From CAWBRT01 sp963832365 (GTDB taxonomy: Bacteria; Acidobacteriota; Terriglobia; Terriglobales; Acidobacteriaceae), in assembly GCA_963832365.1 (NCBI GenBank), contig CAWHUL010000006.1, forward strand, positions 122,291 through 186,290: a stretch of 64,000 nucleotides of DNA. The letters are read 5' to 3'. Every line of letters starts with the position of its first letter. The stretch's first letter is position 1. Both the position numbers and the translations under genes were made by a program. The notes below the pieces were generated by a model that was given only the letters and a program-made list of their open reading frames with translations, was not told the DNA's origin and made no database searches. This document shows positions 43,085-52,219 of the stretch, piece by piece.

Positions 43085-44724
43085 TCAGACCAACACATTC
43101 AGCTCTGAGCCGGAATCCCCTCCCCACGGTTGAGGCACCGGCCCGGATAACGCGCCGGACTTGGTTTCCCAATCCGGCTGCCGCCGTTCTTTCCTGGGAA
43201 CCTTGGTAGGGGACGGCCGCTGGCTGCTGGTTGGAGCGCTGTTGATGAGAATTGGTAAACGATGTCGTGGTCGACATCGAGTCGTTGACGGTCAGCGAGT
43301 CGAGCGTGATTTGCCGTTCGGTAAAGCTGTGCCGGAGTTCGGGAAGAGCCGAGACAATCTGCTCGCGCAGGGCCGTGTGCTCCACCGCAATGGTTGCGCC
43401 CACCGCCGAGTTCTGCAGCGTTGTCTTAATTTCAACGTGGCCGTAGTCGGTGGTGTGAAGGCCCACCTGCATTTCCGCCTGGGTATCGTTGCCCATCAGG
43501 CGCGCCGACTGTAAATGCAAAGTATTGGGTTCGTCACCGACGACGGGAACATGGTCCGGAGTTGCGGTGCTCGCGCTTTGTGCTGGCTCCTGCGCGCTGG
43601 CCTGAGTTGCAGGCGGCTTGGCTCGTTCGGCGGCGAGTGCCTGAGTGAACGACGAATTGGAAAACGCATCGGGGGCCTCGCGCGGTTGCGGAGTTTGCGC
43701 TATCTCTGTAACTCGGTAATTGCCCGTTTCCGCCGCTCTGCGTTCAGGGCGCGGAAGCGGCTTTCGCGCGGGTGTCCGATGCATTGTCACGGACTTCGGC
43801 GATATCTTTGCGCGCAGACGGGCTCTTGTTCGAAGGCGCTTGCTTTACGCTGGACACTCCATCAACCACCTGCACGGGGGCGTCGCTCTTTGCGAATTCC
43901 TCGGGCCTGCCTTGCGGGCTCTGCGCAGCCACCGGCGGCAACACCGGCTCGACGGCGGCGAAGAGCTGCGGGGAAGACAAGGCTGAGGATGGCTGCGCTG
44001 CAGCTTCAACGGTGGGATCGTCGTCAAGTTCAGCTTTGCTGCCGCGGTCGTCTGGCGGCACGTTTGGCACAGCGTCCTGACCTGCTCTTTCAATGGCGGA
44101 TGGTATTGGTTCGGCCGATGAGCGGGACTGCTTCTCTGGAGCTGCTTTCGGCGGCTCTGGCTGCGGATGCGGAATGCTGTCAGCCGGGTTCTGCTTGACA
44201 CCCTCGGCGAAAGCTACGGAAGCTGCCGATGAGAGCGTGCTATCCGGCGTCTCGGTGGGAGCCGGGGGCTCTTCATGAACGGCGGAATCAACCCGCCCGG
44301 CACTTACATCCGTGCGGCACGGCTCTGAACCCACCACCGGGCACAAAGCCGGCTGCGCGGCGAAAGTCAATGAATCGTTCGCGGCGCTCGCGCCAAGCGG
44401 CGTCGAAAAAGATGGAAGACTTCGATGCCGTGGAAGCGCGGCCGCCTCATCCGGGGCAGCAGTTACCTCCGGTAACGAGGCCGCGACCTGCTTCTTCGCC
44501 GGCTTGCCGGTCTTCGAATCCTTTGCTGGCTGTGTGCCGGCCACGGGCTGCGTGCTTCCAGGCGGGTGCTCCACCAGTTTGCCGAGCTGGTTGCGCATGT
44601 GCTGATGAAAAACCAATTGAAAGTCCGCTGCCGGTGCCGGCGGTTTACCGGTCGCAGTTGCACCTGTAGCGTTCGGAGCGGCAGTCGAAGCGATTTGGAT
44701 ATTTCCGGCGATCATTGTCCGCAA
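43085..44724 (-). pseudogene. fliK: fliK, hook-length control protein, interrupted by two +1 frameshifts
   Basis: Three successive frames together make one FliK. The first (44724 to about 43746) is a long Pro/Ala/Ser-rich N-terminal region that begins with the secretion-type start MRTMIAGNIQIAS. The second (about 43746 to 43200) contains the Flg_hook domain (LHLQSARLMGNDTQAEMQVGLHTTDYGHVEIKTTL). The third ends GGDSGSELNVLV at TGA 43087-43085, 13 bases before flgD. Shift one falls at a CCC run (43747-43749). Shift two lies between about 43115 and 43200. Deleting one base at each gives an uninterrupted protein of 545 residues. Confidence 0.85.
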
Positions 44725-44864
44725 ACTGTTTTTGCACGTTTCCCGCCAAACTCGATGCGCGTGGAATCCGCCGGCAATCGGCGAAAACTGTTGAATTCAA
44801 GCCAACAATGAATCCTGCCGATGAAAACGAAAAGGCCGGTTCGCGCTGGCCCGGCAACTGTTGC

Positions 44865-45323
44865 CTAGTCACTAGGCAGATTCCGTTCCGTTCGCTTGCG
44901 GGACAGCAGGTAAGTTTCATCCAGCGCAAGTTGTTCTCTTCTTCGCTGTTCCCATTCGAATTGCTGCTGAGCGCTGTCGCGCAGCGCCTCGATGGCGCGG
45001 CGGTCGCGGCGCAACAAAAGATACTTCGCGCGCTCCTGCCCGGCACGCTTGGTGGCCTCCTGCAGTTGAAGCAGGATGTGATCTCGCAGAATTTTCGCCT
45101 GGCGCCGGCAGTCGCCCTCGAATTGCAATTCCGCTCCCCAGATTCCGGTTGCGATCTGCTGCGAAACCATGGCTGTTCGTTGAGACTGATCTTGTTCCAC
45201 GGCTGCCAGCTGGCTGCGCATGCGGTCACACTCGATATTTGCGGCCAGCAGCAGGTTGCGTTGCTGATCTTCGCGAATGCGGCGAATGCGCAGCACGGCG
45301 TCGAGTGCAAAGCGGAATCTCAT
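44865..45323 (-). CDS. fliJ: Flagellar export chaperone FliJ
   Basis: Coiled-coil stalk protein of the export ATPase, 152 residues. The start MRFRFALDAVLRIRRIREDQQR is typical, followed by an uninterrupted, strongly charged helical sequence (RDRRAIEALRDSAQQQFEWEQRRREQ). It overlaps the fliI stop by 4 bases, as in most fliIJ pairs. A 140-bp gap without an evident gene separates it from fliK. Confidence 0.92.
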   Translation of the reverse strand: MRFRFALDAVLRIRRIREDQQRNLLLAANIECDRMRSQLAAVEQDQSQRTAMVSQQIATGIWGAELQFEGDCRRQAKILRDHILLQLQEATKRAGQERAKYLLLRRDRRAIEALRDSAQQQFEWEQRRREQLALDETYLLSRKRTERNLPSD

Positions 45324-46627
45324 TGTGGAAGCCGGTGGAGCCGGTCAAGCGTTTCAGGCAGTGGCGCGCGCTCAGTCGCACCTTGGCGGAGGAATTCATT
45401 GATCTGGGGCAAGAATTCCAGCGCGCGGTCCAGCGCTGGATCCGTCCCCTTCTGATAGGCGCCAATGCGAATCAAGTCCTCGGAGCGGTGGTAGGCGGCC
45501 AGCAATCGCCGCAGTCCGGCCGCTTTGGCGAGGTGCTCGGCGGAGCAGACGCTGGGCATGAGACGGCTGAGACTATCGAGAATGTGAATTGGCGGATAGT
45601 GTCCTTCGGCGGTCAGCCGGCGATCGAGAAGAATGTGTCCGTCGAGCAGCGAACGCACCGCATCGGCCACTGGGTCCTGCTGGTCGTCCCCCTCCATCAG
45701 CACGGTGTAGAAAGCGGTGATGCTTCCCTGCTCGCGGCAACCGGCCCGCTCGACCAGCCGCGCCAGCATGCTGAACACAGAGGGCGTGTATCCTTTCGCG
45801 GTGGGCGGCTCGCCGGCCGCCAGTCCGACTTCTCTCTGCGCCATCGCCAGCCGCGTAATCGAATCCAACACCAGCAGTACATGTTTGCCTTGGTCGCAGA
45901 AATATTCCGCGATTGCCGTCGCGGCCATTGCCGCCCTTTTGCGGAGCAGCGGAGATTGGTCCGAGGTGGAGACCACCACCACCGAGCGGCGGCGGCCTTC
46001 CTCGCCGAGCGTGTCTTCCAGGAACTCGCGCACCTCGCGCCCGCGCTCTCCAATGAGCGCCAGCACCGTCAGGTCGGCCGATGTTCCGCGGGCCATCATG
46101 CCGAGCAGAGTGCTCTTGCCTACGCCGCTGCCGCCAAAAATGCCGAGGCGCTGTCCCCTGCCGCAGCTCAACAGGCCATCGATCGCCCGCACGCCACATC
46201 CAATCGGCTCGCGAATGGGCATCCTCTCCAGCGGCGAAATAGGCGGTGAATCCAGTGGACGGCTTTCCACCGCGCAGTAACCTTTTTCCGCTTCCAGGGA
46301 CCGGCCGGCACCGTCGATGACGCAGCCGAGCATCGCCGGCGACACCGCGATCGAAGGTCGGCGACCATCGGTCTCGACGCGGTCTCCGTAGCGGACGCCC
46401 CCTGTGGACTCCAGCAGCATGGAGAGCACCACCGCTCCACGGAAGCCGACAATTTCTCCGGCGTGCGAAACACCGCTGGAATCCTGAATGCTGCAACACT
46501 CGCCCACCGAACAGAACGGGCCTTCCGATTCCACAAGCTGCCCGATGGCCTGGCGCACACTCCCGGCCCAGCGATGTGGCGGAGTGATACGCAGCGCATC
46601 GAAGTAGGTCTGCAACATCGCCGTCAT
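45320..46627 (-). CDS. fliI: Flagellum-specific ATPase FliI
   Basis: Export ATPase of 435 residues. Walker A is GIFGGSGVGKST (GGSGVGKS at 165-172), Walker B LVLDSITRLAMAQRE, and the RxxEF region is EVREFLEDTLGEEGRRRSVVVVSTSDQSP. F1-ATPase beta-like sequence TAFYTVLMEGDD and ILDSLSRLMP are also present. The gene is complete. It lies between fliH and fliJ. Confidence 0.97.
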   Translation of the reverse strand: MTAMLQTYFDALRITPPHRWAGSVRQAIGQLVESEGPFCSVGECCSIQDSSGVSHAGEIVGFRGAVVLSMLLESTGGVRYGDRVETDGRRPSIAVSPAMLGCVIDGAGRSLEAEKGYCAVESRPLDSPPISPLERMPIREPIGCGVRAIDGLLSCGRGQRLGIFGGSGVGKSTLLGMMARGTSADLTVLALIGERGREVREFLEDTLGEEGRRRSVVVVSTSDQSPLLRKRAAMAATAIAEYFCDQGKHVLLVLDSITRLAMAQREVGLAAGEPPTAKGYTPSVFSMLARLVERAGCREQGSITAFYTVLMEGDDQQDPVADAVRSLLDGHILLDRRLTAEGHYPPIHILDSLSRLMPSVCSAEHLAKAAGLRRLLAAYHRSEDLIRIGAYQKGTDPALDRALEFLPQINEFLRQGATERAPLPETLDRLHRLPQ

Positions 46628-46694
46628 TGCGCGTGCACTTCTATTTTTAGAGTGTCATTGCGCAGCCACGGGCGCTCGATGATTAATGTCTTGC

Positions 46695-47381
46695 TCATTG
46701 CACGCGCGCTCCAGCCGCGGGTCGTTGCGCCAACAGGTCGAAGAAGCTGTGCTCCACCTCTTTGAGCTGTTGTTGCAGGCTGATTTCCGTTGTTCCCAAC
46801 TGGGAACGAAGCACGCATCCCTCCGGCGGCAACGAATCATCTTCGGCGAACTCAAGATGTTCGCGACGTTCCGCCAGCGCTTTGCGCCATTTGCCCAGCG
46901 CAGCCGGATGCACCGTCAGGGTTACCGTGGAGGTGCTGTTCAGTCGGTCCAGCGCCGCGCGCACCGTACCGGCCAGCAGAAGGGAATCGACCGCAGCCTC
47001 CTGTCCGAGCACTTTGCGGGCGATAGCCAGCGAAAGTTGGATCACCTCCGCTTCGACGTGCTGGAAATACCGTTGCTTTTCAATCTCGAACTGCCGCAAC
47101 GCTTCATCGACCCGCGCCCGCTGCTTGCCAATGACGTCCTCGATCTCGTTCTTCGCCGCGTTCGCCGCTTCTTGCTTTCCCCGCTCGTACCCACCGCGGT
47201 CGGCCTGCGCGCAGCGGTCGGCAATCTCCTGTTCGGAAAACTTCGCCGGCGAATCCGGCTGAGGTAGAGATCCAAACGCTGCCCCGTCGAAGGGCGCTCC
47301 TATGATTGAGCCCAACTCCAGGTAAGGGAACGGCGATAACGGCATCACGCATCCATCGGACCGCGCCGGCTCAGACGACAT
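46695..47381 (-). CDS. fliH: Flagellar assembly protein FliH
   Basis: Regulator of the FliI ATPase, 228 residues from ATG 47381, which overlaps the fliG stop. A central coiled coil (EQEIADRCAQADRGGYERGKQEAANAAKNEIEDV) leads to the FliH/VATPase-E like C-terminus (LAIARKVLGQEAAVDSLLLAGTVRAALDRL and VLRSQLGTTEISLQQQLKEV). A 67-bp gap precedes fliI. Confidence 0.92.
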   Translation of the reverse strand: MSSEPARSDGCVMPLSPFPYLELGSIIGAPFDGAAFGSLPQPDSPAKFSEQEIADRCAQADRGGYERGKQEAANAAKNEIEDVIGKQRARVDEALRQFEIEKQRYFQHVEAEVIQLSLAIARKVLGQEAAVDSLLLAGTVRAALDRLNSTSTVTLTVHPAALGKWRKALAERREHLEFAEDDSLPPEGCVLRSQLGTTEISLQQQLKEVEHSFFDLLAQRPAAGARVQ

Positions 47382-48384
47382 ATTCGTCCTCTCCTTCCGC
47401 CTTGAGCACCAGCTTTCCGTCGGCTTCAAGTTTCCGGGCCAGCGCTACCACCTCCTGCTGTGCCCTGGTCACGTCTCTGGCGCGCACCGGACCAAGCACA
47501 TCCATGTCTTCCTTCAACATCTGCACGGCACGCGACGACATGGTCTTGAAGATGTGGTCTCGCAGCTCGTCCGGCGCCACTTTGAGAGCCATGGCGAGCG
47601 TCTTCTTGTCGATCTGCGCCAGCAATTCGCGTATACCGGCGTCGGAGACGCCGAGCAGGTCGTCGAAGGTGAACATCAGGTTCCGTATGCTCATCGCCAG
47701 CCCGGGATCGTCGCGTTCGATGGATTCCAGAATGACCTTGCCCACGGCCAGGTCCATCCGGTTCAGCAGCTCGGCCACTCCCTGGAAACCGGCATAGGCG
47801 CGTCTGCTTTGTTCACCAAGCGATTGCATGCGCTTGTGGAGCACCACCGAAACCTTCTGCGCCATTTCCGGGGAGAATTGGCGCAACTGCGCCATTCTTC
47901 TTACGGCTTCGGCGCGCGTCTCCTCCGGCAGCTTCATCAGCAGGGCCGAAGCCTGCTTCGACTCCAGATGTGCCATGATCAGCGCGATAGTTTGCGGGTG
48001 CTCGCTTTCCAGAAACTTCGCCAGTTGCTGCGGATCGGCTTTCTGCAGCGAATCCAGTTTGCTCGCGCTCAGCTCCTGGGCACGCGAAACCGCTTCCAGC
48101 AGATTTTTTGCACCATCCTCGCCGAACGCCTTCACCAGCAATCGAGAGGCGTATTCCCTGCCGCCCTGGGCAAGGTACTCTTGCGTGAGCGCCATGCCGT
48201 GGTATTCCTCCAGCACCCGCCTGGCGGTGTCCGGATGGATCAAGCCAATGCCCGCGATTTCCTGCGAGACCTCATGCAGTTCCTGTTGCGGCAGGTTCCG
48301 GTAGATGGCGCTCGCGGCATCCTCGCCCAATAACACCAGCAAGATCGCCGCTTTTTTCAGCCCGTTGAGCGCCACTGTCGGCAT
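47371..48384 (-). CDS. fliG: Flagellar motor switch protein FliG
   Basis: Torque-generating C-ring subunit, 337 residues. N-terminal MS-ring binding part (LNGLKKAAILLVLLGEDAASAIYRNL), middle domain with the EHPQTIA motif (FLESEHPQTIALIMAHL) and C-terminal charged helix (RELLAQIDKKTLAMALKVAPDELRDHIFKTMSSRAVQMLKEDMD) are all intact. The ATG shares one base with the fliF stop. Confidence 0.97.
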   Translation of the reverse strand: MPTVALNGLKKAAILLVLLGEDAASAIYRNLPQQELHEVSQEIAGIGLIHPDTARRVLEEYHGMALTQEYLAQGGREYASRLLVKAFGEDGAKNLLEAVSRAQELSASKLDSLQKADPQQLAKFLESEHPQTIALIMAHLESKQASALLMKLPEETRAEAVRRMAQLRQFSPEMAQKVSVVLHKRMQSLGEQSRRAYAGFQGVAELLNRMDLAVGKVILESIERDDPGLAMSIRNLMFTFDDLLGVSDAGIRELLAQIDKKTLAMALKVAPDELRDHIFKTMSSRAVQMLKEDMDVLGPVRARDVTRAQQEVVALARKLEADGKLVLKAEGEDEYVV

Positions 48385-49994
48385 TATGCTTCGTCCCCTT
48401 CTCGAATCCAGGTTTGCACCAGACGAGTCGTGGGCAGGGGCTCCGCCTTCACCTTCTCCACGATTTGTTTCTTAAGGGCTCCAAGTTGCTTCGCTTCGAG
48501 CGGAGCGTCCGGGAGCGTGATTGAGGCCGCGGCATTAACAGCAACGCTTCCCGCCCTCGCATCTCCGGCCATGACCAACTTGAGCGCTTCCAACATTTGC
48601 TTCTTGACGGGCTTCAGCACGGTTGCATAGATGGCCAGGAACAGCAGCCCAATGGCGGCGAATCGAATAGCCTGTCCCCAGTCGCGGACTGCATTCTGCA
48701 CTCGCTTGAGCATCGTCAGGGGCGCCGGCTTCTCTCGAACCGCCGCCTGGAATCCGATGTTCTGCACCGTAACCACGTCGCCGCGCGACTCGTCGGCGCC
48801 AACCGCCGCCCTGGCGAGCTCTTCAATTTGCCCGAGTTGTTCGGCGGAACGATGATGCCGGACTTCCGTAATCCGTCCCGCTTCGTTTTTCAGTTCCACC
48901 TCATCGTCGATGAGCACGGCCGCGGCCACCCGCTTGATGCGCCCCGCCGGAACCATGGTGTGACGCACCAGTTTGCTGACCGCATAGGTTCCGTTTTCGG
49001 AGCGGGAATTCTGGCCCTCTTCGGTAGGCTTCGTCGTACCGCCGTTGCCACCGCTGCCATTCGGCAGATTGCTGGCGGTGCCGGCAATGCCGCCTGCTGC
49101 GGTCGCGGAGCGCTCTTCGGTGCGCTGCATGCTGAGCGGGGTCGTCTTGGTGGGGTCGAAGCTCTCCTGCTGTTCCTCGCTGGAGCTGAGGTCATATTCC
49201 ATGCGAACGCTGGCGCGCACACGTCCCACTCCCACGATGGGCTCCAGGGTCTGCACCAGCCGTTCGGAAAGCGTCGCCTCCAGCGAGCGTCCGTTGGCGT
49301 CGATGCCGCTGCCGGCATCCTTCGCCAGCGCGTTATTCGAATCGGCATCGATCACCGCGACATCCTCGGACGCCAGTTTGTCGACCGCTCCGGCCACCAG
49401 GCGGGCGACCGCGTTTTCGGTCTGCCGCGTGATCCGCGATCCCCGCATCGACAAAATCACCGAGGCTTTCGCCTCGCGCTCCGAGCCGCTGAAAATAGAA
49501 TCGGGCGGCAGCGCCAGATGCACGCGCACGCTCTCGACTCCATCCATGGTCTGAATCGTTCGCTCGAGTTCCCCTTCGAGCGCGCGCTGATAGTTCACCT
49601 TCTCACTGAAGTCGCTGCCGGCCCAATTCTGCTTGTCGAACAGTTCGAACCCCATCCTTCCGCTTCGCGGCTTGCCTTCGGCTGCGATCTGTAGTCGCGC
49701 GGCATCCAGTTGGTCAGCCGGAACGCTGATGCTTCCGCCGTCGGTGCTGATCTCGTAGGGAATCTTTCGCACCGCCAGTTTGGCGGCCAGAGCCTGTGCG
49801 TCGCCCGCATTCATGCCCGTGTACAGCGGCTTCATCTCCGGCTTGCCGAGCAGCTTGACAAACACCAGCAACGTCGCCAGCACGATCACGCCGCCGCCGG
49901 CCAGCAACAGTTTTTGCCGCGTGCCCATCGCCTTGAAAAACGCCCCGGCGTGTCCCAATGCCTGGCCAAACGAATTTGCTTCCGGAGCCGCCAT
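48384..49994 (-). CDS. fliF: Flagellar MS-ring protein FliF
   Basis: MS-ring subunit of 536 residues. First membrane helix near residues 29-47 (LLLAGGGVIVLATLLVFVKLL), then RBM1/RBM2 domains with LYTGMNAGDAQALAAKLAVRKIPYEIS and the family-typical NYQRALEGELERTIQTMDGVESVRVHLALP. A second membrane helix lies near residue 460 (FAAIGLLFLAIYATVLKP), followed by the FliG-binding tail. Complete. Confidence 0.96.
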   Translation of the reverse strand: MAAPEANSFGQALGHAGAFFKAMGTRQKLLLAGGGVIVLATLLVFVKLLGKPEMKPLYTGMNAGDAQALAAKLAVRKIPYEISTDGGSISVPADQLDAARLQIAAEGKPRSGRMGFELFDKQNWAGSDFSEKVNYQRALEGELERTIQTMDGVESVRVHLALPPDSIFSGSEREAKASVILSMRGSRITRQTENAVARLVAGAVDKLASEDVAVIDADSNNALAKDAGSGIDANGRSLEATLSERLVQTLEPIVGVGRVRASVRMEYDLSSSEEQQESFDPTKTTPLSMQRTEERSATAAGGIAGTASNLPNGSGGNGGTTKPTEEGQNSRSENGTYAVSKLVRHTMVPAGRIKRVAAAVLIDDEVELKNEAGRITEVRHHRSAEQLGQIEELARAAVGADESRGDVVTVQNIGFQAAVREKPAPLTMLKRVQNAVRDWGQAIRFAAIGLLFLAIYATVLKPVKKQMLEALKLVMAGDARAGSVAVNAAASITLPDAPLEAKQLGALKKQIVEKVKAEPLPTTRLVQTWIREGDEA

Positions 49995-50036
49995 CGATCA
50001 TCACCTAAGTCAAGTTTCCTTGTGGATGCATCCCGT

Positions 50037-50339
50037 CTAAAACTGAAGCCGTGAGATCTCCTGGTACGCGCCGACCACTTTGTTCCTGACCTGGAGCATC
50101 AGCTCGAAGGAAAGATTCGCCTGTTCCACCGCCAGCGCAGCACTATGGACATCCTGGCCGTTTCCGCTCAACAGGCCGGCCACTTGCTGCTGCGCATGGT
50201 TTTCCATCTGCTGCACACCTTGAATAGCGTCGCGCAGCGTGTCGCCAAACCCGGGGGTTGCGCTGGCAGCCGCCTTGCCCATCGCCGCCCCGAGCTGAGG
50301 CATGCCCGCAACGGTGCTCAGAATGGGAAGAATCGTCAT
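50037..50339 (-). CDS. fliE: Flagellar hook-basal body protein FliE
   Basis: Rod/MS-ring adaptor of 100 residues. The C-terminal two thirds matches FliE: FGDTLRDAIQGVQQMENHAQQQVAGLLSGNGQDVHSAALAVEQANLSFELMLQVRNKVVGAYQEISRLQ. It lies between flgC and fliF as usual. Confidence 0.94.
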   Translation of the reverse strand: MTILPILSTVAGMPQLGAAMGKAAASATPGFGDTLRDAIQGVQQMENHAQQQVAGLLSGNGQDVHSAALAVEQANLSFELMLQVRNKVVGAYQEISRLQF

Positions 50340-50348
50340 CGACGTCTC

Positions 50349-50792
50349 CTATTTCAAAATCTCAATCGATTGCTGAATCATCTGCTTGGCCGCGGTAATG
50401 GCGGAAATGTTCATTTCATAGGCGCGTGCGGCGCCCATCAGATCGGCCATCTCGCTGACCGGGTTGATGTTCGGATAAGCTACGTACCCCTCCCCATTCG
50501 CGTCCGGATGAGAGGGCTCGTATTTGACCAGGGGGGGCGCGGGGTCGGTCACAACATCGCGCACCCGCACGCCGGTGCTGGCGCTATCGCGCGTAGCCGG
50601 AGCTGCCGATGCCAGCGACAGAGCGAACGATGGACGCACGGCGGCAAAAACCACCCCGCGCCTCTGGTAAGGGCCGCCCGCGGGTGTGTGCGTGCTTTCG
50701 GCATTGGCCAGGTTCGAGGTGACGATCTCGGCACGAATCCGTTCCGCACCGAGTGCGGAGGCGCTGATTTCCATCATTCCGAAGAGATTCAT
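50349..50792 (-). CDS. flgC: Flagellar proximal rod protein FlgC
   Basis: Rod protein of 147 residues: MNLFGMMEISASALGAERIRAEIVTSNLANAEST, VKYEPSHPDANGEGYVAYPNINPVSEMADLMGAARAYEMNISAITAAKQMI. The normal FlgC length and C-terminus are present. It shares one base with the flgB stop. Confidence 0.96.
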   Translation of the reverse strand: MNLFGMMEISASALGAERIRAEIVTSNLANAESTHTPAGGPYQRRGVVFAAVRPSFALSLASAAPATRDSASTGVRVRDVVTDPAPPLVKYEPSHPDANGEGYVAYPNINPVSEMADLMGAARAYEMNISAITAAKQMIQQSIEILK

Positions 50793-51148
50793 TACGTTCT
50801 ATCCTCTTGGATCGCCATAGAAATACGCTTCAACTCGGAGCGCAGCAGCGCGACGCCGGTTGTGAACTGGAGTTGCGTCTGCGCCAGCAGCAAACCTTCG
50901 CGATCGAGATTCACATTGTTGCCGTCGGGACGCTCCAGCAATCCCGGAACCTGTTGCGGACGCGGCGTCACGGGAGCATCGGGAGCGTGCAAAGCCTTGT
51001 CCAACTCCTGCTTGAAATTGATGTCGTGCGTTCGATATCCCGGCGTGTCGATGTTGGCGACATTCGCCGCGACAACGCCCTGACGGTAGGCGGCGACATC
51101 CAGATAACGTGCCAGAGACTTCACCAGCGGCGTCTCGACCAAACTCAT
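50792..51148 (-). CDS. flgB: Flagellar proximal rod protein FlgB
   Basis: Rod protein of 118 residues from ATG 51148, preceded by GAGGAGG; upstream in-frame sequence is not FlgB-like. Motifs: RYLDVAAYRQGVVAANVANIDTPGYRTHDINFKQEL and the C-terminal LLLAQTQLQFTTGVALLRSELKRI. The start lies within the end of the sigma-54 activator gene (4-base overlap), so the basal body operon is translationally joined to its probable regulator. Confidence 0.94.
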   Translation of the reverse strand: MSLVETPLVKSLARYLDVAAYRQGVVAANVANIDTPGYRTHDINFKQELDKALHAPDAPVTPRPQQVPGLLERPDGNNVNLDREGLLLAQTQLQFTTGVALLRSELKRISMAIQEDRT

Positions 51149-52170
51149 GCGAACCTCCTCGGCGGCAGGCCGTAGTCGCGGATTTTGTTGCGGATCGTGC
51201 GCAGGCTTACGCCGAGCAGTTCCGCGGCCCGCGTCCGATTTCCGGCGGTGGCCCTCAAAGTCGCTTCCAACAATCGCTTTTCGGCCTCTCGCAACGAAAG
51301 GCCGACGGAGATCGCCTCCTCTGCCGGCGGCGTGAACCTTTGCGCCGACAGCAGCTCCAGAAAGTCGTGACCGATCTCGCCGGTGGTGCACAGCGCTGCC
51401 ACTCTGCGCATGAAATTCGCCAGTTCGCGAATGTTGCCGGGCCAGTCATGGAGTGCGAGCCCTTCCAGGAATGCGGGGCTCAACTGAGCAACGCCGTCGG
51501 TTGTGAACTTGCGAAGGAAGTGAACCGCCAGCTCCGCAATGTCCTCCTTGCGGTCACGCAGGGGAGGCAAGGTCAGGGGAATGACATTCAAGCGGTAAAA
51601 CAGGTCGGAGCGAAACGCACCTTCCTCGATCAGGCGGAGTAACGTGCGGTTGGTGGTGGCAACAACCCGTATGTCGGTGTGTACGGGGTGCGACGCGCCC
51701 AGCGGATCGAATTCCCGTTCCTGTAAAACCCGTAGCAGCTTAGGCTGCAGGGCCAGCGGCATTTCGCCGATCTCATCCAGCAACAGCGTGCCGCCATTGG
51801 CCAATTCGAATTTGCCGCGCTTGTTGGCCGTGGCCCCTGTGAAGGAACCGCGCACGTGCCCGAACAGCTCGCTTTCCAGCAGCGTCTCCGGAACGGCGGA
51901 GCAATTCACGGCGACGAAGGGGCGAAAGCGGCGCGGGCTGTGGGCGTGGATGAAACGGGCCAAAAGCTCTTTTCCGGTGCCGCTCTCAGCTTCGATCAGC
52001 ACGTCGGCATCGCTCAAAGCGATTCGCCGCGCCTTGTCCAGCAGGTTCAGCAACGCGGCGGAGTGGCCGACCAGTACACCGTCGTTGGAGCCGTCAATGG
52101 TCAGCTCCAGAGGCACGGTTTGCTCGACACTAGGCAACATATGCCCACGCAAGTGCACGAGGTCTGCCAA
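51145..52170 (-). CDS. Sigma-54 activator without receiver domain, HTH intact
   Basis: 341 residues: a short N-terminus, an AAA+ sigma-54 interaction domain and a C-terminal Fis-type helix-turn-helix (NRTRAAELLGVSLRTIRNKIRDYG). Walker A reads AESGTGKE (61-68, first Gly replaced by Ala) and the sigma-54 contact loop reads GSFTGA (108-113) instead of GAFTGA. Without a receiver it is not directly a two-component regulator. It precedes flgB and overlaps it, so I infer a FlrC/FleR-like activator of the flagellar operons. The start at TTG 52170 is uncertain; ATG 52140 is an alternative. Confidence 0.88.
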   Translation of the reverse strand: MADLVHLRGHMLPSVEQTVPLELTIDGSNDGVLVGHSAALLNLLDKARRIALSDADVLIEAESGTGKELLARFIHAHSPRRFRPFVAVNCSAVPETLLESELFGHVRGSFTGATANKRGKFELANGGTLLLDEIGEMPLALQPKLLRVLQEREFDPLGASHPVHTDIRVVATTNRTLLRLIEEGAFRSDLFYRLNVIPLTLPPLRDRKEDIAELAVHFLRKFTTDGVAQLSPAFLEGLALHDWPGNIRELANFMRRVAALCTTGEIGHDFLELLSAQRFTPPAEEAISVGLSLREAEKRLLEATLRATAGNRTRAAELLGVSLRTIRNKIRDYGLPPRRFA

Positions 52171-52219
52171 ACTGTAGCTGACAGCGTTAGAAGTCTCTGA
52201 TGTTAATCACCGCGAACCA

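Noticed and set aside
48597..49694. Antisense ORF of 365 codons opposite fliF
   Set aside because: No domain or ribosome binding site; covered entirely by fliF on the other strand.
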